64,000 bases of DNA from NCBI GenBank assembly GCA_964403525.1, contig CAYOGE010000011.1:1-64000 (forward strand), in the 5' to 3' direction. Below, in pieces: positions 25,823 through 35,424 of the stretch (its first letter is position 1; the number at the start of each line of letters is the position of its first letter). Position numbers and translations under genes: made by a program. Under the pieces are notes generated by a model that did no database searches, was not told the DNA's origin, and saw only the letters and a list, made by a program, of their open reading frames with translations. The stretch comes from JAJTGZ01 sp964403525. GTDB taxonomy: Bacteria > Planctomycetota > Phycisphaerae > Phycisphaerales > UBA1924.

Positions 25823-26644
25823 TCAGCACCCGGCGAAGAACTGATCGATGAACACGATGAAGTCGTTGTTGTCGAACGCGCCGTCGCTCCCCGGCACGCC
25901 GCCGGTCCGGCCGCGGTCGGCCCGCGTGTCACCGGCGAAGAACCAGTCGATGAACACGACAAAGTCGTTGTTGTCCAGCCGCCCGTCAGAAGGGGCAACG
26001 CCGCCCGGGCCGCCGATATCCGCCGGCCCGCACGCGGTCGTGGCGATCACCAGCGACACCGCCACGTGGTCGCAGTTGATGCCGTTCCCTCCGTTATCAA
26101 CCACCAGGTCGATCGTCTGGCCCGCCTCGCGGAAAACGCTCGCGCCGGAGAACCACTGGCTGCCGATGCTCCCGAGCGAGCCCGCGTCGAGCTGTGCCTC
26201 CCCCGCCCAGACCGACACGCCCGTCGCCGAGGCGCACGTAGGCGTCGCACGCGCCTGAACGATGGCCCTGTACCGGTTCGCCGACGGCGCGGTGAACCGC
26301 AGCACCGCCGGCAGCGGGCCCGGGTGCATCACCAGCTCACCCGCCGCGATCGGCCCCTCCGGGCCGCCCCAGAACTGCGTCTGCCCCGTGCCGTTGTGCC
26401 CGATCTTGGGGTACGAGTCCGGGAACGGCAGGTCGCGGTCCCAGAAATCGATCGAGTCGATCACCACGGGGCGCGTCAGCGGCGCGTAGGTGCCCGGCGC
26501 GCCAGGGCGCAGCCCGTACGACCAGACACCGGCGGGGTTGGCGCCGGGCGAGAAGCCCGTCGCTGCGTTGTAGACCTGCCCGAGGGCACCCCCGCACACC
26601 GCCAAACCGGCGCAGGCACCCAACATCACTGTGACTGTGTTCAT
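25823..26644 (-). CDS. Small secreted protein with GC-type dockerin
   Basis: A 273-aa exported protein. ATG 26644 has GGGAGGT upstream; signal peptide VMLGACAGLAVCGGALGQ. The mature ~180-residue domain (VYNAATGFSPGANPAGVWSYG to HVAVSLVIATT) contains SIDFWDRDLPFPDSYPKIGHNGTG, PGPLPAVLRFTAPSANRYRA and SVFREAGQTIDLVVDNGGNG, the pattern of a jelly-roll carbohydrate-binding-like domain seen in other planctomycete secreted proteins. The dockerin follows: CGPADIG, DNNDFVVFIDWFF, ADRGRTGG, DNNDFIVFIDQFFAGC as the last residues. It starts 51 nt after the preceding dockerin gene and may share its transcript. Confidence 0.86.
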   Translation of the reverse strand: MNTVTVMLGACAGLAVCGGALGQVYNAATGFSPGANPAGVWSYGLRPGAPGTYAPLTRPVVIDSIDFWDRDLPFPDSYPKIGHNGTGQTQFWGGPEGPIAAGELVMHPGPLPAVLRFTAPSANRYRAIVQARATPTCASATGVSVWAGEAQLDAGSLGSIGSQWFSGASVFREAGQTIDLVVDNGGNGINCDHVAVSLVIATTACGPADIGGPGGVAPSDGRLDNNDFVVFIDWFFAGDTRADRGRTGGVPGSDGAFDNNDFIVFIDQFFAGC

Positions 26645-26694
26645 GCTGACCTCCCGAATGCGCCGGTTCCGACTACGCGAGACCATCGGCCGCC

Positions 26695-28803
26695 TCAAGG
26701 GCACGGCGCAAAGAACTGATCGATGAAGACCACAAAGTCGTTGTTGTCAAAGACCCCGTCGCTGCCCGGCACGCCGCCGGTCCGCCCCACGTCGGCCAGC
26801 GGGTTGGCAGTGAAGAAGTAGTCGATAAACACGATGAAGTCGTTGTTGTCGCGAGCGCCGTCCCCCCCGGGCACGCCGCCTGTTGAGCCCACGTCTCCCG
26901 GGCACGGGTCGCTGGGTGATTGCATCTCGACGCACCCGCGGTCGACCGTGCCCCCTGCGAACCCGGTGTTGACGAAGTAGGGATCGTCATAGATGCGCGG
27001 GTGCAAGGCGATGTCGTTGCCGATCGAGAGCGCAGGGGTGTTCCATCCGCTGTCACGCGCCGGCGACCGCGACGCGAGCGCATAGCTCAAGTAGAAAACC
27101 GGGTTTGTCGGCGTCGCCGGTGCGCCCGCCACCACCGGGGCAGTGAACCGCGGGTCGCTCGCGTTGTTGGCGTACGCAGGCGAGTTGAGGGAGCCGTCCC
27201 ACGCCTGGAACGTCGAGTCGGTGACGGACGTCGACACGGTCGTTCCCGCGAGCCGGATTACCCCGCCGAACGCCGGCGTGCCAGCACCCACGTTCCCCCA
27301 CACGATCGAGTTGCGGACGACCGCGTTGCCGGGCAGTGTGAGACCGACGTTGCTGCTCACCGTGCTCAGGTTGTTCGCGACCGTGCAGTTGACCATCGTA
27401 AAGGCAGTGCCCGCCGAGGCGTCGATCACCCAGCTCGGGTTGGTGTTGTTGGCCAGCAGACAGTTCTCCAGCGTCAGTGTGCCGCGAGAGTCGATCAGGC
27501 CGCCGGTGTAAGACGTCCCCGTGTTGGTCGACATCGTCACACGCCGCAGCGTCGCAGTCGCGGGGACGTCCACGTAGATAAAGGACGCGCCCGCCGCCCG
27601 GAGCCCGACGGTGTCGGCGTAGTCCACCGTGACATTCGAAGTTCCCAACGCCGCGATGCCGCCGCCAAATCCCAGCGTCCGGAGCTGCTCGAAGCGGATG
27701 GTCTTCAATGTAACCGAGCTGTTGGTCGCCCGAATCCCCGCGCCGTCCAGCGACCCGCCGGACGTGTCGTTCACCGCGTAGATGTTGCACGAGTCGATGG
27801 TCACGCCGGTTACGCCGTTGGCCGTCAGCACGTGGCGGCTCGTGAAGTTGCCGCTCAACCGCGTTGCAGCTGGACCGAACACAGGACGCTCGGCCAGCGA
27901 GCCCTCCGTCCCGTTGAAATAACCGAAGATCGAGAGGTTCGACCGCAGGTTGAACGTAGCCGCCGGGTCTCCTGCGCTGTACAGCACCGTGTCGGCCCGG
28001 TAGGTTGCGGCCGCGGTCGCCCACACCTCGGTCACGCTCGGCGTCGTCGCGGCTGCGCCCAGCGCCGCCTGCACCTCGCGGAGAGCCGTCCCCCACGAGA
28101 GCCCGTCGCCCGTATCGGTCCCCGCGCGGTTCTTGTTCACGTAGAGCCGCGCCGGGTTCAGCCGCACGATCTGAAAGCCGTTGATGTTGCCGAACCCCGC
28201 GACCGTTGCGCAGCGGATGCGGATCGTGTCCGCGACCGGCAGCGCAACGGCGATGTCCGCGTGCGTCACACCCGCCGTGAGCGTGTTCGGGCCCGTCATC
28301 GCCCCGCCCACGTTCACCGCTGCCCCCGCCACGCCGCTTGAGCCCGACACAGAAACGCCCGTGATGTTGGCCGCGCTGCTGGGGTCCCACGCGTAGACCA
28401 CCACACGGTACACGCCCGGAGCGAACGGCCCGACCGTCATTTCCTGCGTGCTCCCCGCTCCGCCCACATCCAGCACGTCGTCCATCAGCAGCTCGGTGTC
28501 GCCGGTTGTGCTGGCGTTGTTGGAAGTGAAGGTCCCCGTCGCGCCGCTGACAAACGTCAGCGTCACCGCGTCGGCCGAGTTGGCCAGGTTGCGCAGTGTC
28601 CGGGTCGACCCAACGGTGTAGGCCGGGTTCACCGGGTTCCAGTATCCCCCCTGCCCCGCCGCGCCGGCAAAGACGATGGTCGGCTGACCCGCCCCGGCGC
28701 CCGTCGTGGTGTTGAAGTCAACGTTCACCCCGCCGACGAACTGAGCCAACGCCGCTGAGCAGCTGGCCGCCGCGCACATAACCGCCGTAAGGACTGACGC
28801 CAT
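26695..28803 (-). CDS. Secreted beta-helix protein with GC-type dockerin, paralogue 1 of 4
   Basis: A 702-aa exported protein. ATG 28803 has AAGGAG 5 nt upstream; signal peptide VLTAVMCAAASCSAALAQ. The N-terminal domain (FVGGVNVDFNTTTGAGAGQP to about residue 210) is shared with the three paralogues upstream. Then LYVNKNRAGTDTGDGLSWGTAL opens a right-handed parallel beta-helix, with repeated short V/I-rich turns such as VTLKTIRFEQL, NVTVDYAD, LTLENCLLANNTNP and FTMVNCTVANN. The helix ends at SPARDSGWNTP. The dockerin begins CPGDVG and ends FFAPCP. This architecture is typical of polysaccharide-binding or -cleaving surface proteins; no catalytic residues can be assigned. Confidence 0.88.
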   Translation of the reverse strand: MASVLTAVMCAAASCSAALAQFVGGVNVDFNTTTGAGAGQPTIVFAGAAGQGGYWNPVNPAYTVGSTRTLRNLANSADAVTLTFVSGATGTFTSNNASTTGDTELLMDDVLDVGGAGSTQEMTVGPFAPGVYRVVVYAWDPSSAANITGVSVSGSSGVAGAAVNVGGAMTGPNTLTAGVTHADIAVALPVADTIRIRCATVAGFGNINGFQIVRLNPARLYVNKNRAGTDTGDGLSWGTALREVQAALGAAATTPSVTEVWATAAATYRADTVLYSAGDPAATFNLRSNLSIFGYFNGTEGSLAERPVFGPAATRLSGNFTSRHVLTANGVTGVTIDSCNIYAVNDTSGGSLDGAGIRATNSSVTLKTIRFEQLRTLGFGGGIAALGTSNVTVDYADTVGLRAAGASFIYVDVPATATLRRVTMSTNTGTSYTGGLIDSRGTLTLENCLLANNTNPSWVIDASAGTAFTMVNCTVANNLSTVSSNVGLTLPGNAVVRNSIVWGNVGAGTPAFGGVIRLAGTTVSTSVTDSTFQAWDGSLNSPAYANNASDPRFTAPVVAGAPATPTNPVFYLSYALASRSPARDSGWNTPALSIGNDIALHPRIYDDPYFVNTGFAGGTVDRGCVEMQSPSDPCPGDVGSTGGVPGGDGARDNNDFIVFIDYFFTANPLADVGRTGGVPGSDGVFDNNDFVVFIDQFFAPCP

Positions 28804-28847
28804 GACTGCTCCTTGCCGGGCCGCAGGAAGCGCGGCCCACCACCTTC

Positions 28848-28875
28848 AGTCTACACCGAACCCCGCCCGCCACAA
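28848..28875 (-). promoter_or_regulatory. Candidate promoter of the 26695-28803 gene
   Basis: TTGTGG and TAGACT with 16-bp spacing, 45 nt before the start codon. The same GTGTAGACTGA core and spacing recur before the 33270-35381 paralogue. Confidence 0.5.
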
Positions 28876-28913
28876 GTGGATTTCCGGCTCAACGTTGGTA
28901 CGCCCCCCTCGAT

Positions 28914-31085
28914 TTACGGGCACGGCGCAAAGAACTGGCTGATGAAGACGACAAAGTCGTTGTTGTTGAACTGGCCGTCGGGCCCGGGCACCCCGCCGGT
29001 CTTGCCGCAGTCGGCGCGCGAGTCGCCCATGAAGAACCAGTCGATGAACACGATGAAGTCGTTGTTGTCGCGGGCGCCGTCTGATCCGGGCACGCCGCCG
29101 GTGCGCCCGACGTCCGCGGGGCATGGCGCGCTGGCCGCCTGCGCTTCGTAGCAGCCCCGGTCGATGTACCCGCCTTCGAAGCCGCCGTTGGCGACCGCCG
29201 GGTCGTCAACGCGCCGGGGCAGGCCGTCAAGATCGGTCGCGACGGTCGTGGGCGTTCCCACGTTCCACCCCGAGTCGCGCGCGGGCGAGAACGGTGCCAG
29301 CCGGTAGTTGTCGTCTGCGTTGCCGGGGATGTTGTCGGCTCCGTCGGCGTCGACAAACCGCGGGTCACCCGAGAAGCACGCGCTGGCCACGCCGCCGAAC
29401 GCGCCGGTCCACCCTTCAACGATCGTGTCGAGGATGTCCAGCACCGGCGTCCCGTACGTCTTGATCTGCTGCTCCTCGACCGTGGCAGACGGATCGATCG
29501 GCCGCCGGTTGCCCCAGAGCACGCTGTTGCGCACCACCACCGAAGACGCGAGCGCACCCGTGCCGCCGACATAGAGCCCCCCGCCCGTGTTGTTGGCGAA
29601 GGTGCAGCTGCGCACAGACGTCGACGCGGTATTGAACGGTGTTCCGACCCCGAGCATGAACATGCCCGCCCCGGCCCCCGAGTTGCGGTTGTTGTCGTGC
29701 ACCAGGCAGTTGGTCAGCGTCGCCGTGCCCCCGAGCACCGAGATGAGCGACCCAAGGAAGTTGGGGTGCATCCGGTGGTCGCGCACGACGCACCGGTCCA
29801 TCGTCAACACCCCTGACGACTGCACCGCGGTCGTTCGGAAAGAAGTGTTCCGTTCCAGCAGGCAGTCGCTCAGCGTTCCGCTCCGCGCTATCGCGATGTC
29901 TACGGCCGCGTCGCCCCCGGAGCAGTCACGCACCATGCACCGGCGCATCACCACCGACGAGTCGACGGCGGAAACGGCGAATCCGCTCGTGATCGGATCA
30001 CCGGCGTCCTCATTCGAGAAGGCGCGCTCGATCACCAGCCCGTCCAGCGTCACCGTCCCGGCCGCCGAGACCGCCGTCAGCCCGCACTTCACAAGCCGCA
30101 GCGAGTTGTCGGTCACGGCCGCCGTGCCGATGTCGCCGCTCAGCACCGTCTGGTTGGCCGGCAGCAGCGGGTCGGGGCGCTCGGCCAGCGTTGCCTCGGT
30201 GCCGACGAACCCCCCGTAGACCGTCACGCCCCCCGGAACGTCAAACTCCGCGCCACGGTCGCCCGCCACCGACGGGAAGCCGTCGGGCTTCTGCGTGCCC
30301 CTGGCCACCCAGACCTCCGTCACGCTCGGCGTCGTCCGAGCGATGGCCAGCGCCCGCTGAAGCGTCGCCAGCGCCGAACCCCACGAGAGCCCAGACCCCA
30401 CGCCCGCGGCGCTGTTGACGAACAGCCGCGACGGCGCGCGGCGCACGATCTGCAAACCGTTGACCGAACCGAAGCCCACCTCGGAGGTCACGTCGATGAT
30501 CAGCGGGCCGGCGACCGACAGCGCCACCGTGTGGCGTGCGTGGGTCGCACCCTCGGTGAACAAGCCGCCCGCGGGGATCGCACCGCCGACGATCTGGGAC
30601 GGGAGCGTCGAGCTGTTGGTCCGCACCGCCACGCGCGTCCGGAAGGTCGCGTTGTCGGGCGCTGCCGCGTAGGTAAAGACGTCGTACACCCCCGGCGCGA
30701 ACGGGCCGAACGAGTAGGTGATCGTCGAACCGGTTGCCCCGATGTCGTGAGCGTCGTCCATCAGCAGTTCAACGTCACCGCTGGTGTTGGTGTTGTCGAA
30801 CCCGAACGCCGAGGTCCCGCCGCCGGCGGTGAAGAACGTGCAGTTGACCGCGTTGGCCGAGTTCGCAAGGTTCCGCACCGGGACCGACGTGCCGCTCGTG
30901 TACGGCGGGTTGAGCGGGTTCCAGTACCCACCCTGCCCCGCGGCGCCGCCGAACAGGATCGACGGCTGGCCCGCCCCCGGGCCGGTTGCCGTGTTGAAGT
31001 CGACGTTCACGCCGCCGACAAATTGTGCAAGTGCCGCCGAAGCGCCGAGCGCAGCAGTGGCGACCGCCGTGAGGATCGATGCCAT
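28914..31085 (-). CDS. Secreted beta-helix protein with GC-type dockerin, paralogue 2 of 4
   Basis: A 723-aa exported protein, ATG 31085 with AAGGAG 5 nt upstream. Signal peptide ILTAVATAALGASAALAQ. The first 57 codons are identical at DNA level to those of the next upstream gene (31122-33233). An N-terminal FVGGVNVDFN domain is followed by LFVNSAAGVGSGLSWGSALATLQRAL and the beta-helix: LDGLVIERAF, MRRCMVRDCSGGD, LTMDRCVVRDHR, TLTNCLVHDNNR. The helix ends at SPARDSGWNVG. The dockerin starts CPADVG and ends FFAPCP. It lies 36 bp after its upstream paralogue and is probably the last gene of a three-gene operon starting at 35381. The function is inferred only to be extracellular. Confidence 0.88.
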   Translation of the reverse strand: MASILTAVATAALGASAALAQFVGGVNVDFNTATGPGAGQPSILFGGAAGQGGYWNPLNPPYTSGTSVPVRNLANSANAVNCTFFTAGGGTSAFGFDNTNTSGDVELLMDDAHDIGATGSTITYSFGPFAPGVYDVFTYAAAPDNATFRTRVAVRTNSSTLPSQIVGGAIPAGGLFTEGATHARHTVALSVAGPLIIDVTSEVGFGSVNGLQIVRRAPSRLFVNSAAGVGSGLSWGSALATLQRALAIARTTPSVTEVWVARGTQKPDGFPSVAGDRGAEFDVPGGVTVYGGFVGTEATLAERPDPLLPANQTVLSGDIGTAAVTDNSLRLVKCGLTAVSAAGTVTLDGLVIERAFSNEDAGDPITSGFAVSAVDSSVVMRRCMVRDCSGGDAAVDIAIARSGTLSDCLLERNTSFRTTAVQSSGVLTMDRCVVRDHRMHPNFLGSLISVLGGTATLTNCLVHDNNRNSGAGAGMFMLGVGTPFNTASTSVRSCTFANNTGGGLYVGGTGALASSVVVRNSVLWGNRRPIDPSATVEEQQIKTYGTPVLDILDTIVEGWTGAFGGVASACFSGDPRFVDADGADNIPGNADDNYRLAPFSPARDSGWNVGTPTTVATDLDGLPRRVDDPAVANGGFEGGYIDRGCYEAQAASAPCPADVGRTGGVPGSDGARDNNDFIVFIDWFFMGDSRADCGKTGGVPGPDGQFNNNDFVVFISQFFAPCP

Positions 31086-31373
31086 GAATGCTCCTTGCTG
31101 TGCCGGAGCCGGCGCGGCCGGTCACGGGCAGGGCGTGAAGAACTGATCGATATACACGATGAAGTCGTTGTTGTCAAAGACGCCGTCGCCCGGGGGCACG
31201 CCGCCGGTGCGGCCCACGTCGGCCAGCGGGTTGGCCGAGAAGAAGTAGTCGATGAACACGACAAAGTCGTTGTTGTTGCGCTCGCCGTCGGCCCCCGGCA
31301 CTCCGCCGGTGCGGCCGATGTCGCCGGGGCAGATCGCGCTGCCGAACTGCGCCTCGTAGCAGCCGCGGTCGAT
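30913..31373. repeat. 461-bp perfect direct repeat, copy 1
   Basis: Identical base for base to 33061-33521 (offset 2148). It covers the 5' end of the 28914-31085 gene, the 36-bp gap, and the whole dockerin-coding 3' end of the 31122-33233 gene. The first differing bases on each side are visible at 30912 and 31374. Confidence 0.95.
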
Positions 31374-33233
31374 CGTGCCGCCGCCGAAGCCGGTGTTCGG
31401 GAAGTACGGATCGTCAACGATCCGCACCATCCCCGCGAGGTCCGAGCCCGCCGGCGCAGCCCCGTTCCACCCGCTGTCGCGCGCCGGTGAGCGAGAGCCG
31501 AGCTGGTAGTCGCCGCTGATCGCCCCGGGCGTGTTGCCCGCCGCGGCCGGCGCGACAAACCGCGGGTCGGCCGCGAAGTTCAGCGAGCCCGCGCCGGCGA
31601 GGGTGCCGTCCCACTGCTGCACGATGCTGTCGGTGATGTTCAGCGTGCCGCTGAGGTTGAGCACGCCGGACATGGCGGGCGTGCCGCCGCCGACCGCCAC
31701 GTTCCCCCACAGGATGCTGTTGCGGATCACGCTCGACGCTCCCAGCGCAAGGCCGACCTGCGGCGAACCGCTGGTTGTTGCCGAGCGGTTGTTTGCGATC
31801 GTGCAGTTGAGTATCGACACCGAAGGCGACGGGCTCAGGTCCATGACCCACGTGGCATGGTCGTTGTTGGCCACAAGGCAGTTCTCCATCACGAAGTTGC
31901 ACCACACGCCGATGGTGCCGGCGGTGTACGCGCCCGCGCTGTTGCGGGTAACGGCGCACCGCCGCATCGTGATGGTCGTCGGGGCCCCGGACGTTGAACG
32001 GATCGCCGAACCGCCGTCGGCGGTGTTGAGCGTGAAGAAGCAGTCCTGGAAGAGCACGCTGCCCGGGCCGGTGACGTACGCGCCGCCCCCCTCCAATGCC
32101 CGGTTGTCCCTGAACGTGCAGTGCCGGATGACGGGTGAAGCGTTGACGACGAGAAGCCCGCCGCCCTGAGTGAAGTCGTAGCCGCCGTTGCGAACGTCGA
32201 ACCCATCGAGGATCGCGGTCGAGTTCACGCCATTGGCCGAAACGACGTTCATCACGCGGGTGCCTGTGACCAACGACGCGCCGTCGAGGATCGTGCCGCT
32301 GTTGAAGATGAACGCCGGGCGCGCCGCCAGCGTTGCCTCGCTGCCGAGGAAACCGCCGTAGAGCGCGAGCCCCGAGCGGAGCTGGATCGTCGCACTCACC
32401 GACCCCTCAACAGCGGGGTACTGGTCCACGTGGTACGTGCCGCGCTGCACCCAGATCTCTGTCACGCTCGGCGTTCCCTCCGCCACCGCCAGCGCCCAGG
32501 GCAGGCTCTGCAGCGCGGTGGCCCACGACAGGCCGTCCCTGACCGCGCCCGGTGCGCCGGCGCCTACGTACAGCCGCGTCGGGCTCAGACGCTTGACCTG
32601 GATGCCGTTCACCGATCCGAAACCGGTCTCGGTGGCGGCGGTGATGCTGATCGCGCTGTTGCGTGACAGCGCAACCGTGTGCTTGGCGTGCGTCACGCCC
32701 AGTGAAAAAACGCCGCCGGCGGGGATCGCGCCGCCGACGATCTGATCTCCGTAGGTTGCCTCCACCGTCTGCACGCTCACACGCGTGCGATAGGTCGAGT
32801 TGTCGGGCGCGGTCGCGTAGGTGTACACCTCGTAGACCCCCGGCGCGAACGTTGTCAGCGAGTACCGGGCCGATGCACTGGTTCCCCCCAGGTCGTGCAC
32901 GTCGTCCATCAGCAGTTCAACGTCGCCGGTGGTGTTGGTGTTGTTGAACGAGTAGGTGCCGGTGCCCGCGCCCGTCAGCGTGAAGGTGCACGTCACCGCG
33001 TTCGCTGAGTTCCCCAGGTTGCGCACCGTCTGCGAACTGCCGCTGGTGTATGGGGGGTTCAGCGGGTTCCAGTACCCACCCTGCCCCGCGGCGCCGCCGA
33101 ACAGGATCGACGGCTGGCCCGCCCCCGGGCCGGTTGCCGTGTTGAAGTCGACGTTCACGCCGCCGACAAATTGTGCAAGTGCCGCCGAAGCGCCGAGCGC
33201 AGCAGTGGCGACCGCCGTGAGGATCGATGCCAT
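31122..33233 (-). CDS. Secreted beta-helix protein with GC-type dockerin, paralogue 3 of 4 (apparent chimera)
   Basis: A 703-aa exported protein, ATG 33233 with AAGGAG upstream. Signal peptide and first 57 codons are identical in DNA to those of the downstream paralogue. From about residue 200 the chain instead follows the upstream paralogue: SLPWALAVAEGTPSVTEIWV, RSGLALYGGFLGSEATLAARP, FIFNSGTILDG. The beta-helix shows ILDGFDVRNGGYDF, VIRHCTFRDNRALEGGG and FVMENCLVANNDHATWVMD. The last 83 codons, including the dockerin (CPGDIG...FFTPCP), are identical in DNA to those of the upstream gene. This gene therefore looks like the product of a recent recombination between its neighbours. Central gene of a likely three-gene operon. 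Confidence 0.88.
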   Translation of the reverse strand: MASILTAVATAALGASAALAQFVGGVNVDFNTATGPGAGQPSILFGGAAGQGGYWNPLNPPYTSGSSQTVRNLGNSANAVTCTFTLTGAGTGTYSFNNTNTTGDVELLMDDVHDLGGTSASARYSLTTFAPGVYEVYTYATAPDNSTYRTRVSVQTVEATYGDQIVGGAIPAGGVFSLGVTHAKHTVALSRNSAISITAATETGFGSVNGIQVKRLSPTRLYVGAGAPGAVRDGLSWATALQSLPWALAVAEGTPSVTEIWVQRGTYHVDQYPAVEGSVSATIQLRSGLALYGGFLGSEATLAARPAFIFNSGTILDGASLVTGTRVMNVVSANGVNSTAILDGFDVRNGGYDFTQGGGLLVVNASPVIRHCTFRDNRALEGGGAYVTGPGSVLFQDCFFTLNTADGGSAIRSTSGAPTTITMRRCAVTRNSAGAYTAGTIGVWCNFVMENCLVANNDHATWVMDLSPSPSVSILNCTIANNRSATTSGSPQVGLALGASSVIRNSILWGNVAVGGGTPAMSGVLNLSGTLNITDSIVQQWDGTLAGAGSLNFAADPRFVAPAAAGNTPGAISGDYQLGSRSPARDSGWNGAAPAGSDLAGMVRIVDDPYFPNTGFGGGTIDRGCYEAQFGSAICPGDIGRTGGVPGADGERNNNDFVVFIDYFFSANPLADVGRTGGVPPGDGVFDNNDFIVYIDQFFTPCP

Positions 33234-33521
33234 GAATGCTCCTTGCTGTGCCGGAGCCGGCGCGGCCGGTCACGGGCAGGGCGTGAAGAACTGATCGATA
33301 TACACGATGAAGTCGTTGTTGTCAAAGACGCCGTCGCCCGGGGGCACGCCGCCGGTGCGGCCCACGTCGGCCAGCGGGTTGGCCGAGAAGAAGTAGTCGA
33401 TGAACACGACAAAGTCGTTGTTGTTGCGCTCGCCGTCGGCCCCCGGCACTCCGCCGGTGCGGCCGATGTCGCCGGGGCAGATCGCGCTGCCGAACTGCGC
33501 CTCGTAGCAGCCGCGGTCGAT
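33061..33521. repeat. 461-bp perfect direct repeat, copy 2
   Basis: Pairs with 30913-31373. It covers the 5' end of the 31122-33233 gene, the 36-bp gap and the dockerin-coding end of the 33270-35381 gene. Confidence 0.95.
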
Positions 33522-35381
33522 TGTGCCGCCCGCGTACCCGGTGTTGGGGAAGTACGGGTCGTCAACGATCCGCGAAAGCCCGGCCAGATCAGGCCCCGCG
33601 GGTGCCGCACCGTTCCAGCCGCTGTCGCGCGCGGGCGACCGCGAGGCGAGCTGGTAATTGCCAGACAGCGCTCCCGCGGTGTTCCCCGCCGCGGCCGGCG
33701 CTTCAAACCGCGGGTCCGCGGCAAAGTTCGCGAACACGGGCCCCGCGAGCGTGCCGTCCCACTGCTGCACGATGCTGTCGGAGATCGTCAACCCCCCTCC
33801 TCCAAAGAGCACGCCCGACATCGACGGCGTTCCACCGCCGGCCCAGGTATTGCCCCAGATCACGCTGTTGCGGATCGTGCTCGACGAGCCCAACGCGATG
33901 CCGACCTGAGGGCTGCCGCCCGCCGCCTGTGAACGGTTGTTCGCGAACGTGCAGTTGACAATCGAAACCGACGGCGATGGGCTCAGGTCCATGATCCAGG
34001 TGGGATGGTCGTTGTTGGCAACCAGGCAGTTCTCCATCGCGAGGTTGCACCAGACGCCGATCGTCCCGGCCGTTCCGAGGCTCGTTGAGTTGGCAATCGC
34101 CGCACACCGCCGCATCGTGATCGTCATCCCCGCGCCCGCCGTCGAGCGGATCGCCGCGCCGAAGCCCGCTGTGTTCTGCATGAACAGGCAGTCCTGGAAC
34201 AGCACGCTCCCCACGCCGCCGACCGAAGCGCCTCCCCCTTCAGCCGCCTGGTTGTTGCGCAGCGTGCAATTCCTGATGCGCGGCGAGGCGTTGTTCACGA
34301 GTATCCCGCCACCGTTCGTTCCGCCGCTTCCACCGTTGCGAACGTCGAATCCCTCCATGATCGCTGTCGAGTCTACCCCATCGGCCGTCACAACGGTGTT
34401 GACGCGGCCCCCGCCAGCTTCGAACGTGCCATCGAGGATCGTGCCGCTGTTAAAGATGAACGGGGGGCGGGCCGCGAGCGTCGCCTCGCCGCCGTTGAAG
34501 CCGCCGTAGAGTGCCAGGCCCGAGCGCAGCCGGATCGTCGCCGCTGCTGACCCCGCCGTCGCCGGGTACCGGTCAACGCTGTACGTTCCGCGCCGCACCC
34601 AGATCTCCGTCACGCTCGGCGTTGCCTCGGCGATTGCCAGCGCCCACGGCAGGCTCTGAAACGCCGTCGCCCACGAGAGACCGTCTTCGTTTGCGCCCGT
34701 GGACGATGAGCTCACGTACAAACGCGTCGGGTTGAGACGCTTCACCTGGATGCCGTTGACCGACCCGAACCCGCTCTCGGTCAACGCCGTGATCCTGATC
34801 GCACTCGTCCGCGTCAGCGCGATCGTGTGCTTCGCGTGGGTTGTGCCTTGCGTGAACACCGCGCCGGCGGGGATCACCCCGCCGACGACCTGATCCGCAT
34901 ACGCCCCTTCATCCGTCCCGACCCTGACCCGCGTCAGGTACGCCCCGTTGTCGGGCGCCGCCGCGTACGTGTAGACCTCGTAGATACCAGGAGCAAACGA
35001 GAACAGCGAGTACTGTGCGGATGCGCTTAGCCCGCCCAGGTCGTGCACGTCGTCCATCAACAGCTCGGCGTCGCCGCTTGTGTTGGCGTTGTTGAACGCG
35101 TACGTGCCGGTCCCCGCGCCGGTGAGGATGAAATTGCAGAACACCGCGTTCGCCGAGTTGGCGAGGTTGCGAACAACCTGCGAGCTGCCGCTGGTGAACG
35201 GCGGGTTGATCGGGTTCCAGTACCCTGTCTGCGACGCCGCGCCGCCGAACAGGATCGTCGGCTGGCCCGAGCCCGGCCCCGACAGCGCGTTGAGGTCGAT
35301 ATTGACGCCACCGGAAAACTGCGCGAGTGCCGCCGAGCAGGCCGTTGCCAAGCAAACCAGCGACGCGAGTGTGCGATTCAT
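33270..35381 (-). CDS. Secreted beta-helix protein with GC-type dockerin, paralogue 4 of 4
   Basis: A 703-aa exported protein. ATG 35381 (MNRTLASLVCLATACSAALAQ, a clear signal peptide) is preceded by AGGGG; an upstream in-frame ATG at 35420 is rejected because it would bury the signal peptide. N-terminal FSGGVNIDLNALSGPGSGQP domain, then LYVSSSSTGANEDGLSWATAFQSLPWAL and a beta-helix closely matching the 31122 gene (MEGFDVRNGGSGG, RIRNCTLRNNQAAEGGG, LAMENCLVANNDHPTWIMD). Dockerin CPGDIG...FFTPCP. It has its own promoter at 35425-35452 and is the first gene of the probable operon 35381 to 28914. Confidence 0.88.
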   Translation of the reverse strand: MNRTLASLVCLATACSAALAQFSGGVNIDLNALSGPGSGQPTILFGGAASQTGYWNPINPPFTSGSSQVVRNLANSANAVFCNFILTGAGTGTYAFNNANTSGDAELLMDDVHDLGGLSASAQYSLFSFAPGIYEVYTYAAAPDNGAYLTRVRVGTDEGAYADQVVGGVIPAGAVFTQGTTHAKHTIALTRTSAIRITALTESGFGSVNGIQVKRLNPTRLYVSSSSTGANEDGLSWATAFQSLPWALAIAEATPSVTEIWVRRGTYSVDRYPATAGSAAATIRLRSGLALYGGFNGGEATLAARPPFIFNSGTILDGTFEAGGGRVNTVVTADGVDSTAIMEGFDVRNGGSGGTNGGGILVNNASPRIRNCTLRNNQAAEGGGASVGGVGSVLFQDCLFMQNTAGFGAAIRSTAGAGMTITMRRCAAIANSTSLGTAGTIGVWCNLAMENCLVANNDHPTWIMDLSPSPSVSIVNCTFANNRSQAAGGSPQVGIALGSSSTIRNSVIWGNTWAGGGTPSMSGVLFGGGGLTISDSIVQQWDGTLAGPVFANFAADPRFEAPAAAGNTAGALSGNYQLASRSPARDSGWNGAAPAGPDLAGLSRIVDDPYFPNTGYAGGTIDRGCYEAQFGSAICPGDIGRTGGVPGADGERNNNDFVVFIDYFFSANPLADVGRTGGVPPGDGVFDNNDFIVYIDQFFTPCP

Positions 35382-35424
35382 GTACTGCCCCTGTTCGGCC
35401 CGCGATGTGCCGGCCGCCAAGGTC

